This document shows, piece by piece, positions 25,930-34,519 of a stretch of 64,000 bases of DNA. The stretch spans positions 7,986-71,985 of the forward strand of contig JAYOFO010000005.1 of NCBI GenBank assembly GCA_038117265.1, in the 5' to 3' direction. A program made the translations under genes and the position numbers. How positions within the stretch are numbered: position 1 is the stretch's first letter; the number at the start of each line of letters is the position of its first letter. The notes below the pieces were generated by a model. The model was not told the origin of the DNA, did not search any database, and saw only the letters and a program-made list of their open reading frames with translations. The stretch comes from JAYPUG01 sp038117265. Its GTDB lineage: Bacteria; Pseudomonadota; Alphaproteobacteria; UBA6615.

Positions 25930-28859
25930 TCGTCTGCTCCCTGGCGATTTCGCCGCCAACTGGACGTCGGCAGGAAACGCGCGCCATAGCGCGAGCGACC
26001 CGGTGCCGGCGCGACCCCGGGTGCCTTGGGCACGGCCTTAGCGCGCGCGCGCGGGTCGGGCGTATCGTCTTTCACGACGCTGACCCTGAGATCGAACCAC
26101 GCCGCCTGTCCGGTGATCGGATCGGCGTTGGCGAACCGGTAACCCTCGCGCGGCGGCAGCAGGTCGGTGATCAGGTGGTTCAGCAGGAAGCCCTTGGTCG
26201 CCTCCGGCGCGTCGGGCGACAGGTTCCATGCACCGCGTTGCTTGCCGATTGCGTTCCAGGTCCAGACCGTGTCGGGGTTGCAGCCCTCCATGAGCGCGAT
26301 TCGCGCGCGGATCGCGCCATACGGGCTCTCCACCCGAACCCGGTCGCCATCCGCCAGCCCGTATCCCTTGGCCGTCGCGCGGTTCATGTAGAGGCGGTTC
26401 CAGCCGTGGATCTGGCGCAGCCAGGCATTTTGCGAGCCCCAGGAATGGTACATCGCCATCGGGCGCTGGGTCAGGGCGTGGATCGGATAGGCCTTGGAAT
26501 TCGTGTGGCCGTCCTCGAAGGGTGCGTACCAGATCGGCAGCGGATCGAAGGTCTCGGCGATCCGGGCGCGGTAACGCACCGGCGGGACGACGCGTCCGAA
26601 CCCCTCGGCCGCCAGTTTGAAGCGCTGCATCGGCTCGCTGTAGAGCTGCAGGACGATCTGGTCGTCCGACGCGATCCAGCCCATCTCCGCCGCATGCTCG
26701 AGATAGGCCTTGTTGGCGTGCTTGAAGTAGCGCTGTTCGGGCGTGAACTCGCCCTTCCAGAAGCAGCCATTCTCGATATAGCGCTCGAGCTGGTTCGGAT
26801 TGGGTGCGCCGCGCCCGTGGGCGCTGCCGTCCGCGTCGCGCCAGCCGGCCAGCGGGCCGATCCCCGGCGTGCGCTCGTGGCCCGCCAGGTAGTCCGCATA
26901 GCCGCCCGGGAAGCGCGGTTCGCCCGTCTCGGTCGTGAACGCCGGCAGTCCCAGCCGCGCACCGAGTTCGATGAGCACGTCCTGGAACGGCCGGACGTTG
27001 CGGTCGGGTTTGACGACCGGCTGGCGGATCGCATCGGCGGGCCCGTCGGCGTCGCAGATCGGGCGGTCCAGCAGGCTCACGCAGTCCCAACGCTCGAGAT
27101 AGGTCGTGTCCGGCAGGATCAGGTCGGCATACGCGATCATCTCGGACTGGAACGCATCCGAATAGATGATGTGCGGAATCTTGTACTCGCCGGTCTCGGG
27201 ATCGGTGTCGGTGAGCATCTCCATTGTCTCGGAGGTGTTCATCGACGAGTTCCAGCTCATGTTTGCCATGTACATGAACAGGGTGTCGATCGGGTACGGA
27301 TCGCCGGCCCAGGCATTGCGGATCACCAGGTGCATCAGCCCGTGTGCGGCGATGGGCGCATCCCAGGAGTAGGCCTTGTCAATCCGCAGCGCCTTGCCGT
27401 CCTCGTCGACCAGCAAATCCTCCGGATTGGTCACGAAGCCGAGCGGCGGGCCTGCCATTGGCGTGTCGGGTGCGACCTGGTGGGGTTTGCCGGCGGGCTT
27501 CGGTCCCGGCGGGGCCGGACGCGGGAAGGGTGGCTTGTAGCGGAACCCGCCGGGGCAATCGATGCTGCCGAGGAGCATCTGCAGCATGTGAATCGCGCGG
27601 CAGGTCTGGAACCCGTTCGAGTGCGCCGAGATGCCGCGCATCGCGTGCATCGACACGGGCCGGCCGACAAACCGTTCGTGGCGCCGACCGGCCCAGTCAG
27701 TCCACGGCGTGTCGATGGTGATTTCCTGTTCGAATGCGGCGTGGGCCAACTCGTCGGCGATGCGCCGGATCGTGCGGGCATCGATCCCTGTGGATTCCGC
27801 CACCGCGTCGGGGCTGTAACGCGCATCGAGATAGCGATCGAGCACGAGCTGGAACGCCGGGACAGCCTCGCCGCCCGTGCCGCCTTCGCCCGGAGCGTTC
27901 TCGTGCAGGGGAAACCGGCCGCTCATCGCCGGTGAAATCTCGGTCTGTGCGGCCGCGACGATCTTGTCCGAGTTGCGGTCGTAGGCAAGGGGTGCGCCAC
28001 CCCGCCCGCGCACGAAGAGCCCGTGATCGGCCGTGCCTGGCGCGTGGCGGACCAGCCAGTACGCGTTGGTGTAGCGGGCGAGAAATTCCAGATCGACACG
28101 TCCGGTGCGCAGCAGTTCGTGGATCAGCGCCATCACGAACAACCCGTCGGTGCCCGGGCGGATGCCCAGCCACTCGTCGGCGATTGCCGAGTAGCCGGTG
28201 CGCACCGGGTTGACCGATACGAACTTCGCATTGCCAGCCGTCTTGAGCTTGCCGAGCCCCATCTTGATCGGGTTGGAATCGTGATCCTCGGCGACGCCGA
28301 ACATCATGAAATAGCGCGTGTGCTCCCAGTCGGGTTCGCCGAACTCCCAGAAGGAACCGCCGATCGTATAGATGCCGGCCGCGGCCATGTTGACCGAACA
28401 GAAGCCGCCATGGGCGGCGTAGTTGGGGGTGCCGAACTGGGTCGCCCAGAACCCCGTCAGCGACTGGCTCTGGTCGCGCCCGGTGAAGAAGGCGAGCTTG
28501 CGCGGGTCGGTGCGCCGTATGTGGGAGAGCCATGTCTCCGCCGTGCCGAGCGCCTCCTCCCAGGAGATTTCCTCGAACTCACCCGAGCCGCGCGGACCCG
28601 TGCGCCGCAGCGGCTGGCTGAGCCGCGCCGGCGACAGGTGTTGCATGATGCCTGCCGACCCTTTGGCGCACAGGACGCCCTTGTTGACGGGGTGGTCCCG
28701 GTTCCCCTCGATGTAGCGGATTGAACCGTCCTTTAGGTGGACACGGATGCCGCAGCGGCACGCGCACATGTAACAGGTGGTCGTCTTGACCGTGTCCGAG
28801 ATCTCGGGGGACAGGTCTATCTGTTCGTAGCGGTCATCGCCGCGGATGTCATCGGGCAT
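25926..28859 (-). CDS. soeA: Sulfite dehydrogenase (quinone) molybdopterin subunit SoeA
   Basis: A 977-residue molybdopterin bis-MGD oxidoreductase. The N-terminal [4Fe-4S] site is C29-x2-C32-x3-C36-x27-C64. A likely molybdenum-ligating cysteine is in HGGFCSVN. There is no twin-arginine signal, as expected for SoeA, which works in the cytoplasm, unlike periplasmic DMSO reductases. The length fits SoeA. It starts nine bases after usp and overlaps soeB by four bases. Sulfite exporter, rhodanese, TusA and a persulfide-type regulator alongside make cytoplasmic sulfite oxidation the best reading; thiosulfate or polysulfide reductase is the main alternative. Confidence 0.8.
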   Translation of the reverse strand: MPDDIRGDDRYEQIDLSPEISDTVKTTTCYMCACRCGIRVHLKDGSIRYIEGNRDHPVNKGVLCAKGSAGIMQHLSPARLSQPLRRTGPRGSGEFEEISWEEALGTAETWLSHIRRTDPRKLAFFTGRDQSQSLTGFWATQFGTPNYAAHGGFCSVNMAAAGIYTIGGSFWEFGEPDWEHTRYFMMFGVAEDHDSNPIKMGLGKLKTAGNAKFVSVNPVRTGYSAIADEWLGIRPGTDGLFVMALIHELLRTGRVDLEFLARYTNAYWLVRHAPGTADHGLFVRGRGGAPLAYDRNSDKIVAAAQTEISPAMSGRFPLHENAPGEGGTGGEAVPAFQLVLDRYLDARYSPDAVAESTGIDARTIRRIADELAHAAFEQEITIDTPWTDWAGRRHERFVGRPVSMHAMRGISAHSNGFQTCRAIHMLQMLLGSIDCPGGFRYKPPFPRPAPPGPKPAGKPHQVAPDTPMAGPPLGFVTNPEDLLVDEDGKALRIDKAYSWDAPIAAHGLMHLVIRNAWAGDPYPIDTLFMYMANMSWNSSMNTSETMEMLTDTDPETGEYKIPHIIYSDAFQSEMIAYADLILPDTTYLERWDCVSLLDRPICDADGPADAIRQPVVKPDRNVRPFQDVLIELGARLGLPAFTTETGEPRFPGGYADYLAGHERTPGIGPLAGWRDADGSAHGRGAPNPNQLERYIENGCFWKGEFTPEQRYFKHANKAYLEHAAEMGWIASDDQIVLQLYSEPMQRFKLAAEGFGRVVPPVRYRARIAETFDPLPIWYAPFEDGHTNSKAYPIHALTQRPMAMYHSWGSQNAWLRQIHGWNRLYMNRATAKGYGLADGDRVRVESPYGAIRARIALMEGCNPDTVWTWNAIGKQRGAWNLSPDAPEATKGFLLNHLITDLLPPREGYRFANADPITGQAAWFDLRVSVVKDDTPDPRARAKAVPKAPGVAPAPGRSRYGARFLPTSSWRRNRQGADE

Positions 28860-28868
28860 AAAAACTCG

Positions 28869-29381
28869 TCAAACCAGCATGTCGATCTGTTCGTTGGTGA
28901 GGCCGCCGGGCACGATGGTGACCGGGATGCGAAGCTGGCCAATGACCTTCTTCGTCAAATGGGTGATGAGCGGGCCCGGACCGCGGCGACTGGTCGAGGC
29001 GGCGAGCACCAGGATGCGGATGTCGTTGTCCTCCTGGATCAGGTCCACGACGGCGGATTTGGTGTCGCCCTCGCGGATATAGAGGACCGGCATTCCGCCA
29101 TGCAGGCGCAGGACCTCGGCGGCGTATTCCTGCAGGAGCTGTTCGGCCTCTTCACGGGCCTCGAATTGCATCAGGTTGCCGATCGCTGCCCAGTGCTGGA
29201 AATCCGCCTCGCGGATGACGCGCACCAGGCCGACCCGCCCGCCCGTGCGGCGGGCACGCAGGCTCGCCCAGCGCAACGCGACGCGCATCTCGGGGGTGTT
29301 GTCCACGACCACCAGGAAAATCGCCGGCCGCCCTTCGGGCGACGGGTTCATTTCGGACGTCGCATCGGTCGAATCGGTCAT
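28869..29381 (-). CDS. Universal stress protein
   Basis: A 170-residue UspA-fold protein. It begins with the FLVVVDNTPEMR strand-loop of the family and has the region AASTSRRGPGPLITHL, where a GxxGx9GS-type ATP site would lie; the match is partial. I start it at the ATG at 29381 (MTDSTD); TTG and GTG codons three and one positions ahead are possible. It lies between TIGR02186 and soeA with tiny gaps, so it is part of the sulfite operon. A role in protecting or regulating the complex is possible but not shown. Confidence 0.8.
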   Translation of the reverse strand: MTDSTDATSEMNPSPEGRPAIFLVVVDNTPEMRVALRWASLRARRTGGRVGLVRVIREADFQHWAAIGNLMQFEAREEAEQLLQEYAAEVLRLHGGMPVLYIREGDTKSAVVDLIQEDNDIRILVLAASTSRRGPGPLITHLTKKVIGQLRIPVTIVPGGLTNEQIDMLV

Positions 29382-29386
29382 CACAA

Positions 29387-30160
29387 TCAAACCTTACGGA
29401 ACACGAAGCCCGCGAACCAGCCGGCGATCAGCGCAATCACGACCGCGATGGCGCCATAGAGGGGCGCCTGCTGGAACGCAAACTCGGTGATCTTGGCCTC
29501 GAGGCCGACCTTTCGAACATCGAGCACAGAGGACGAACGCTCGATAATTTCTCCGTCGGCCACCAGCAACACCGTCACATCGTAGTTGCCGGTGGGCACG
29601 TTCGCCGGGAGCGCCACCCGGGTCCGAAACAGGCGACTGCCCAGGAAGGACACCGTGCCGGGAGCCGTCGTATAGAGGCCGCTGCGTTGCTTGTTGCGGA
29701 CCAGGGCTTCGCGAAAGGCGTTCTCGTCTTCCGCGGAAACGAATTCGTGGGGGCGGAATGCGATGTTGTCGACGCCGATCTGGTGCGCGGCACGCGCCGC
29801 CTCGGAAAGCAGCGCGTCGAGGGGCTTGGAGGCGGCCACATGATAGAAGCCGGGCGCATCGTTGAAGACGAGACCGTGGGCGTTGACCCACACCCCCGCG
29901 ATGCGTTCCTTGCGCCGCACGACGACCGAACTGCTTGGCGAGCGGACCACGACGATGACATCTCCGACGCCCTCGGTGGCGCCGAACAGCAGGACGTCTG
30001 CACCGGTAAAGCCGGTGCTGATCCCGACCAGGTCTTCGCTCAAATCGACGGCAAGCGCGTCCTCCCGCGCCGCATCGGCCGGCATCTGCAGGACCGCGAA
30101 CACCGCCGCCAGCACAAGCGCGCGGCGCATCCAGCTGGGGAAACGGGCGCGCGCGATCAC
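29387..30160 (-). CDS. TIGR02186-type membrane-anchored periplasmic protein
   Basis: A 257-residue protein of a conserved family of unknown function. It has a signal peptide (about residues 1-30, ending near ADA), a long periplasmic region rich in beta strands, and one membrane span at the C-terminus (APLYGAIAVVIALIAGWFAGFVF). Its start overlaps the TauE stop by four bases (ATGA), and its own stop is six bases from usp. The family repeatedly occurs beside TauE/SafE exporters, so it probably works with the exporter at the membrane. This link is inference from context. Confidence 0.75.
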   Translation of the reverse strand: MIARARFPSWMRRALVLAAVFAVLQMPADAAREDALAVDLSEDLVGISTGFTGADVLLFGATEGVGDVIVVVRSPSSSVVVRRKERIAGVWVNAHGLVFNDAPGFYHVAASKPLDALLSEAARAAHQIGVDNIAFRPHEFVSAEDENAFREALVRNKQRSGLYTTAPGTVSFLGSRLFRTRVALPANVPTGNYDVTVLLVADGEIIERSSSVLDVRKVGLEAKITEFAFQQAPLYGAIAVVIALIAGWFAGFVFRKV

Positions 30161-31083
30161 AGGCCGAACCCCGGCGTTTCGCTGATCGAATAGAGATCCT
30201 CGGGTTTGGCGACCAGGTCGATGCCGATCTTGGCGCAGACTCCGAGCACCATGAGCGCCAGCAGGCCGCGCAGTTCCTCGCCACGCAGCTTGCCGCTCAC
30301 CTTGGTTCCCAGCTGAGCCCCGATCACCGCGCCGGTCAGCAGCAGCAGGGCGAGGACGACATCGACACTATGGTTGTTGATCGCCTGCAGTAAGGTGACG
30401 TTCGCGGTGACGAAGATGATCTGGAAGAGTGACGTCCCGACGACCACCGATGCCGGCATGCCGAGCAGGTAGATCATCGCCGGAACCATCAGGAAGCCGC
30501 CACCGACGCCCATGATGGCGGCAAGAATGCCAACGAAGAACCCGATTCCCAGCGGAAGGATCGCGCTGATGTAGAGGCGCGAACGCCGGAATCGCATCTT
30601 GAAGGGGAGCCCATGCAGCCAGGTGTGCTGATGCAGCTTGCCGCGCGAGGCGACACCGGAACGGTGGCGGAAGATCGCGCGCACGCTCTCGAACAGCATG
30701 AGCGAGCCGACGATCCCGAGAAACGCCACGTAGCTGAGTTGAACCAGCAGGTCGACCTGGCCGATGTTGCGAAGCAATGTGAATATCCAGACACCGACAC
30801 CCGAGCCCGCGAAACCGCCGATCATGAGGATGATTCCCATCTTGAAATCGACGTTCCGGCGGCGCGTGTGCGCGAGGACGCCGGATACCGAGGCGGCGAC
30901 GATCTGGTTGGCCTCGGTCGCAACCGCCACGGCGGGCGAGATGCCGATGAAGATCAGCAGCGGCGTCATCAGGAACCCGCCGCCCACGCCGAACAGGCCC
31001 GACAGGAAGCCCACGCCGCCGCCCATCAACAAGACGAGGAAGACGTCGACGGACATTTCGGCGATCGGGAGGTAGATGCTCAT
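30157..31083 (-). CDS. TauE/SafE-family sulfite/anion exporter
   Basis: A 308-residue membrane protein with about eight spans and the repeated glycine-rich motifs of TauE/SafE (GLFGVGGGFLMTPLL near the first spans and IMGVGGGFLMVPAMI in the second half). It probably exports sulfite or another sulfur anion from the cytoplasm. The rhodanese gene lies 51 bases ahead and TIGR02186 overlaps its end. Paired with SoeABC it gives the cell two ways to lower sulfite: oxidation and export. The direction and substrate are inferred from family and context. Confidence 0.8.
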   Translation of the reverse strand: MSIYLPIAEMSVDVFLVLLMGGGVGFLSGLFGVGGGFLMTPLLIFIGISPAVAVATEANQIVAASVSGVLAHTRRRNVDFKMGIILMIGGFAGSGVGVWIFTLLRNIGQVDLLVQLSYVAFLGIVGSLMLFESVRAIFRHRSGVASRGKLHQHTWLHGLPFKMRFRRSRLYISAILPLGIGFFVGILAAIMGVGGGFLMVPAMIYLLGMPASVVVGTSLFQIIFVTANVTLLQAINNHSVDVVLALLLLTGAVIGAQLGTKVSGKLRGEELRGLLALMVLGVCAKIGIDLVAKPEDLYSISETPGFGL

Positions 31084-31134
31084 CTGTCCGGAGTTTTCTC
31101 TGCGCGCCTGTGGCCGTTCGTCGTTTGGCGGGGA

Positions 31135-31473
31135 TCAGTCAGTCGGTCCGGTTTCCACGGGAAGACCCTCGGCGATCCACTCGAGGATGCCGCCGGACAT
31201 GCGGTGGATCTTGCCAGAATATCCCGAAGCGACGAGCTGATCGGCCGCGATGCCGCATCGCCGCGCCGTGCGGCAGTGCAGGATCAAATCCTTGTCCTCG
31301 GGCGGATCGATCTCGGCGGGGTCGAACATCGAGAGCGGGACGAGCTTCGCCGTGGCGAGGCGTGCTTCCTCGAACTCATTGGCCTCGCGCACATCGACGA
31401 CATAGGCATCGCCGGAATCGATCCGGGCCTTCACCTCGGCGGGCGACAGCATGACGACTTGTTCTTCGGACAT
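31135..31473 (-). CDS. Rhodanese-like sulfurtransferase
   Basis: A 112-residue single rhodanese domain with VVDVREANEFEEARL and the active-site loop CRTARRC, in which the first Cys would carry the persulfide and the second could form a disulfide. I start it at the ATG at 31473 preceded by AAGAAGAAGAA; an upstream ATG at 31506, right after the arsR stop, adds eleven residues without a ribosome binding site. It is the second gene of the sulfite operon and probably hands sulfane sulfur to TusA or the regulator. Confidence 0.8.
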   Translation of the reverse strand: MSEEQVVMLSPAEVKARIDSGDAYVVDVREANEFEEARLATAKLVPLSMFDPAEIDPPEDKDLILHCRTARRCGIAADQLVASGYSGKIHRMSGGILEWIAEGLPVETGPTD

Positions 31474-31506
31474 TTCTTCTTCTTTCGTGGCGGACGTCCG
31501 CCTCAT

Positions 31507-31815
31507 TTAGCACGCCCGGCTATCGGCGCAGTAAAGTTCGGAGAGCGTTCCCAGGACGGCTTTCGCCTCGTCGCTGTCGATCGAATAGTAGATCGTCTGC
31601 GCCTCGCGCCGGGTCCGCACGAGGGCCTCGCGCCGCAACCGGGCAAGGTGTTGCGACAATGCGGATTGGCTGAGCCCGACCAGCGGTTCGAGCTCGCCGA
31701 CCGACTTTTCCCCCTGGCTCAAATGGCACAGAATGAGAAGCCGCCGTTCGTTGGCAAGTGATTTGAGCAGGTTGCTCGCCTGCTCGGCCTTGTCCTTGAG
31801 CGCACCAGGGTCCAT
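31507..31815 (-). CDS. ArsR-family repressor, SqrR/BigR-type (persulfide sensor candidate)
   Basis: A 102-residue winged-helix repressor with the recognition helix SQSALSQHLARLR. Cys30 in the second helix (LILCHL) and Cys96 near the end (LYC) fit the two-cysteine persulfide switch of SqrR and BigR; a third, Cys102, is terminal. The start is uncertain. With -35 TTGACC and -10 TACAGT at 31847-31852 and 31823-31828, transcription would begin at the ATG at 31815, giving a leaderless message; GTG at 31824 is the alternative. It heads the nine-gene sulfite operon and presumably represses it and tusA. Confidence 0.8.
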   Translation of the reverse strand: MDPGALKDKAEQASNLLKSLANERRLLILCHLSQGEKSVGELEPLVGLSQSALSQHLARLRREALVRTRREAQTIYYSIDSDEAKAVLGTLSELYCADSRAC

Positions 31816-31822
31816 CTGGATC

Positions 31823-31852
31823 ACTGTATTCGTATATTAGAAAACCGGTCAA
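31823..31852 (-). promoter_or_regulatory. arsR promoter with overlapping operator-like dyad
   Basis: In the short gap between arsR and tusA, the minus strand shows TTGACC (31847-31852), 18 bases, then TACAGT (31823-31828). On the plus strand, ATTC at 31828-31831, eight bases and GAAA at 31840-31843 resemble the ATTC-N8-GAAT operator I recall for SqrR, with one mismatch. The dyad covers the spacer of the promoter, as an autorepressed operator should. Confidence 0.5.
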
Positions 31853-31870
31853 TGAACGGAGACCAGTTGG

Positions 31871-32116
31871 TTGAGCAAAATCGTTGCAGACGCGGTCCTC
31901 GATGCGAGTGGCCTGAAATGCCCCTTGCCCGTCCTCAAGGCCAAGAAGGCATTAAAGTCGATGGGGGCCGGAACGGTGCTCGAGGTCGTCGCGACGGATC
32001 CCGGCGCGGTGGGTGACTTCGCGCACTTCTGTGAGGCCACTGGCGATGCGCTCGTCGGCTCCCAAGAGGCCGACGGGGTCTTTACGTTCCACATTCGCAA
32101 GGCAGGCACGCCATGA
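31871..32116 (+). CDS. tusA: TusA-like sulfur carrier protein
   Basis: An 81-residue sulfur-carrier protein with the conserved CPLP motif (Cys17) in GLKCPLPVLKAKKAL. It passes persulfide sulfur between partners in the cytoplasm. The start appears to be TTG at 31871, with GGAG a few bases ahead (31858-31861); the ATG at 31852 is out of frame. It is transcribed away from arsR and shares its operator region. Its stop overlaps the mtnA start by four bases (ATGA). Confidence 0.85.
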   Translation: MSKIVADAVLDASGLKCPLPVLKAKKALKSMGAGTVLEVVATDPGAVGDFAHFCEATGDALVGSQEADGVFTFHIRKAGTP

Positions 32117-33216
32117 AGGTCGACGGCCGCAGCTATAGAACGATCTGGCTCGACGCTGACGGCTGGGCCGTCGAGATCATCGACCAGACCCGGCTTCCGC
32201 ACCACTTCGAGATATTGCGTCTCGAGACCCTCGAGGAAGCGGCGCACGCGATCCGCGCCATGCTGGTGCGCGGCGCCCCCCTGATCGGGGCGACGGCGGC
32301 ATACGGTCTTGCGCTCGCGATGCGAACCGATTCCAGCGACGCGGGGCTCGAAACGGCCTGCGCGACGCTGCTCGCCACACGCCCGACGGCGGTGAACCTG
32401 CACTGGGCCGTGGCGGATGTGCGCGCGCGACTGGAGAACCAGCCGCAGGACGTTAGAGCCGGCATCGCCTATGCCCGCGCGGTGGAGATCTGTGATGAGG
32501 ATGTGGCCATCTGCAGCGCGATTGGCGATCACGGGCTAGAACTGATCCGCACCGCATACGAGGCGCGCGGCGGCGACGGCCCGGTCAACATCCTGACCCA
32601 CTGCAACGCCGGCTGGCTGGCCACGGTCGACTGGGGCACCGCGCTGGCGCCGATCTACAAGGCGCACGATGCGGGCATCCCGATCCACGTCTGGGCGGAC
32701 GAGACGCGCCCGCGCAACCAGGGCGCGGCGCTGACGGCGTGGGAGTTGGGACGCCACGGTGTGGCGCATGCCGTCGTGGCCGACAATGCCGGCGGCCACC
32801 TGATGCAGCACGGGCTGGTGGATCTGTGCATCACCGGCACCGACCGCACCACGGCATCGGGCGATGTCGCCAACAAGATCGGTACCTACCTGAAGGCGCT
32901 CGCGGCGCACGACAACGGCGTGCCCTTCTATGTCGGGCTGCCCTCGCCGACCATCGATTGGACGATCACCGACGGTGTGCGCGACATCCCGATCGAGCAG
33001 CGTGCCCAGGAAGAGGTCACGCACATCTCGGGAAAGTCGGCCGACGGCGAGATCGTCTCGGTCCAACTCACCCCGGACGGCAGCCCGGCGGGCAACTATG
33101 CGTTCGACGTCACGCCGGCCCGCCTTGTCACGGGGCTGATCACCGAGCGCGGCGTATGCGCGGCCAGCCGCGAAGGGCTGGCGGGCCTGTTTCCGGAGCT
33201 CGCGTCGCCGGCCTGA
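32113..33216 (+). CDS. mtnA: S-methyl-5-thioribose-1-phosphate isomerase
   Basis: A 367-residue MtnA, which converts methylthioribose-1-phosphate to methylthioribulose-1-phosphate in methionine salvage. Expected motifs are all there: MLVRGAPLIGATAAYG, the catalytic Cys164 in THCNAG and Asp244 in GTDRTT, plus ADETRPRNQGA. It overlaps tusA by four bases, so translation is coupled. The rest of the salvage pathway is not in the window. It converges with the DUF1330 gene. Confidence 0.9.
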   Translation: MKVDGRSYRTIWLDADGWAVEIIDQTRLPHHFEILRLETLEEAAHAIRAMLVRGAPLIGATAAYGLALAMRTDSSDAGLETACATLLATRPTAVNLHWAVADVRARLENQPQDVRAGIAYARAVEICDEDVAICSAIGDHGLELIRTAYEARGGDGPVNILTHCNAGWLATVDWGTALAPIYKAHDAGIPIHVWADETRPRNQGAALTAWELGRHGVAHAVVADNAGGHLMQHGLVDLCITGTDRTTASGDVANKIGTYLKALAAHDNGVPFYVGLPSPTIDWTITDGVRDIPIEQRAQEEVTHISGKSADGEIVSVQLTPDGSPAGNYAFDVTPARLVTGLITERGVCAASREGLAGLFPELASPA

Positions 33217-33222
33217 GGGTGG

Positions 33223-33531
33223 CTAGCGCGGGGTCGCGTCGCCGCCTTCGACGATGACGAGCTCATTCTGCGCCACGCCGGGCGCACGCCGGTGGCTGGC
33301 GGCCTCAACATATTCCTGAGAGTTGAAGCAGGCTTCCGCGTCGGCCATGGAATCGAACTCGACGACGATGAAGCGCTGGTAGGGGCTCTCGCCCTCGAGG
33401 ACCTTGTAGTCGCCACCGCGGGCGAACACCCGGCCGTTGTACTTGGCCAGGATTCCGGGCACCTGGTCGGTGTAGCGCTTGTAGGCTTCGGGATCGTTGA
33501 TGGTCGCACGGGCGAGCCAATAGGCGGGCAT
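33223..33531 (-). CDS. DUF1330 domain protein
   Basis: A 102-residue ferredoxin-like-fold protein of the DUF1330 family, function unknown. The family pattern is visible: YWLARATINDPEAYKRY at the N-terminus and FIVVEFDSMADAEACFNS in the middle. The frame is open far upstream, but the ATG at 33531 begins the known domain. It lies 57 bases downstream of the dihaem cytochrome gene, on the same strand. Confidence 0.8.
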   Translation of the reverse strand: MPAYWLARATINDPEAYKRYTDQVPGILAKYNGRVFARGGDYKVLEGESPYQRFIVVEFDSMADAEACFNSQEYVEAASHRRAPGVAQNELVIVEGGDATPR

Positions 33532-33587
33532 GTTCGGCCTCTTGCGGTTGGGTTGGAAACGGGCGCGTTGCAGCGTCCCTCTCGATA

Positions 33588-34445
33588 TCAGTTGCCGGAC
33601 GCCGGGGCGAGGCTTTTGAGGTAGGTCGCGATCGCCATGCGGTCGGCTTCTGTGAGTTGGCTGGTGTTGCCCTCGACCACGTCCGTCATGGCACCGCCGA
33701 CGAAGTCGCCGTCGGGCAAAAGCCCGATCTCGAGCGCGCCCACGATGTCTTCGATGCTCCAGTCGGCGATGCCGCCGGGCCCCTGCGTGATGTCGGGGAC
33801 CTTCTCGCCTTCGGGCCCGTTGGGATTGCCCGACAGCGGCCGGTCGGTGTCGACGACCCCGATCAGGTTGCGCGGCGAGTGGCACTCTCCGCAATGGCCC
33901 GGGCCGTTGACCAGATAGGCGCCGCGGTTCCATTCCGCCGACCGGTTGGGGTCGGGGGTGAACGGCGCATCGTCGAAGAACAGCAGCTTCCAGCCGATCA
34001 TGCTGGCGCGTATGCCGAACGGGAACGGCAGGTCGTGGTCGCGCACGGCGTTGCGCACCGGCGGGATCGTGTCGAGATACGCCTTGAGGTCGCGTATGTC
34101 CTGTTCGGTCATGCGCGTGTAGGAGGTGTAGGGGAAGGTCGGATAGTAGTGGCCGCCGTCGGGCGCGACGCCTGCGCGCAGCGCGGCGATGAAGTCTGCC
34201 TCGCTCCAGCCTCCAATGCCCGTTTCGGGGTCGGGCGTGATGTTGGGCGTGAAGAACGACCCGAAGTCGGTCTTGAGCTCGCGTCCGCCGGCGAGGAATG
34301 CACCCCCCTTGGGCGCCGTGTGGCAGGTCGTGCAACCGGACATCGCCAGGACGTAGCGCCCGTGCTCGGGGTCGCCGGCTGCAGTGACGGAGTGAGGCGC
34401 CAGTGCGGCGAGGGCGAAGAGGGCGAGGATCAGTGTGGTGTACAT
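33588..34445 (-). CDS. Dihaem cytochrome c
   Basis: A 285-residue periplasmic cytochrome with a signal peptide (cleaved near SVTA-A) and two haem sites: CTTCH at Cys38-His42 and CGECH about 190 residues in. The layout of two class I domains matches the cytochrome subunit of alcohol/aldehyde or sugar dehydrogenases. No dehydrogenase is beside it. It follows a terminator after the cytochrome c' gene, so it has its own promoter or depends on read-through. Confidence 0.85.
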   Translation of the reverse strand: MYTTLILALFALAALAPHSVTAAGDPEHGRYVLAMSGCTTCHTAPKGGAFLAGGRELKTDFGSFFTPNITPDPETGIGGWSEADFIAALRAGVAPDGGHYYPTFPYTSYTRMTEQDIRDLKAYLDTIPPVRNAVRDHDLPFPFGIRASMIGWKLLFFDDAPFTPDPNRSAEWNRGAYLVNGPGHCGECHSPRNLIGVVDTDRPLSGNPNGPEGEKVPDITQGPGGIADWSIEDIVGALEIGLLPDGDFVGGAMTDVVEGNTSQLTEADRMAIATYLKSLAPASGN

Positions 34446-34464
34446 TTGCGGAGCCTAGCAGAAA

Positions 34465-34498
34465 CGAAAATCGCCCGGCACTGGGCCGGGCGATTTCG
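34465..34498 (-). terminator. Rho-independent terminator after the cytochrome c' gene
   Basis: The stem pairs TCGCCCGGC (34471-34479) plus flanking A residues with GCCGGGCGA and TTT (34485-34496); on the minus strand the stem is followed by TTTTCGTTTCT. It lies between the stop of the 157-residue cytochrome and the start of the dihaem cytochrome. Confidence 0.8.
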
Positions 34499-34519
34499 TT
34501 CCTCCCGAATGACTCGGGA

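Noticed and set aside
26175..27935. A 586-codon plus-strand frame opposite soeA
   Set aside because: No domain, and soeA with its cysteine cluster is clearly the coding strand.
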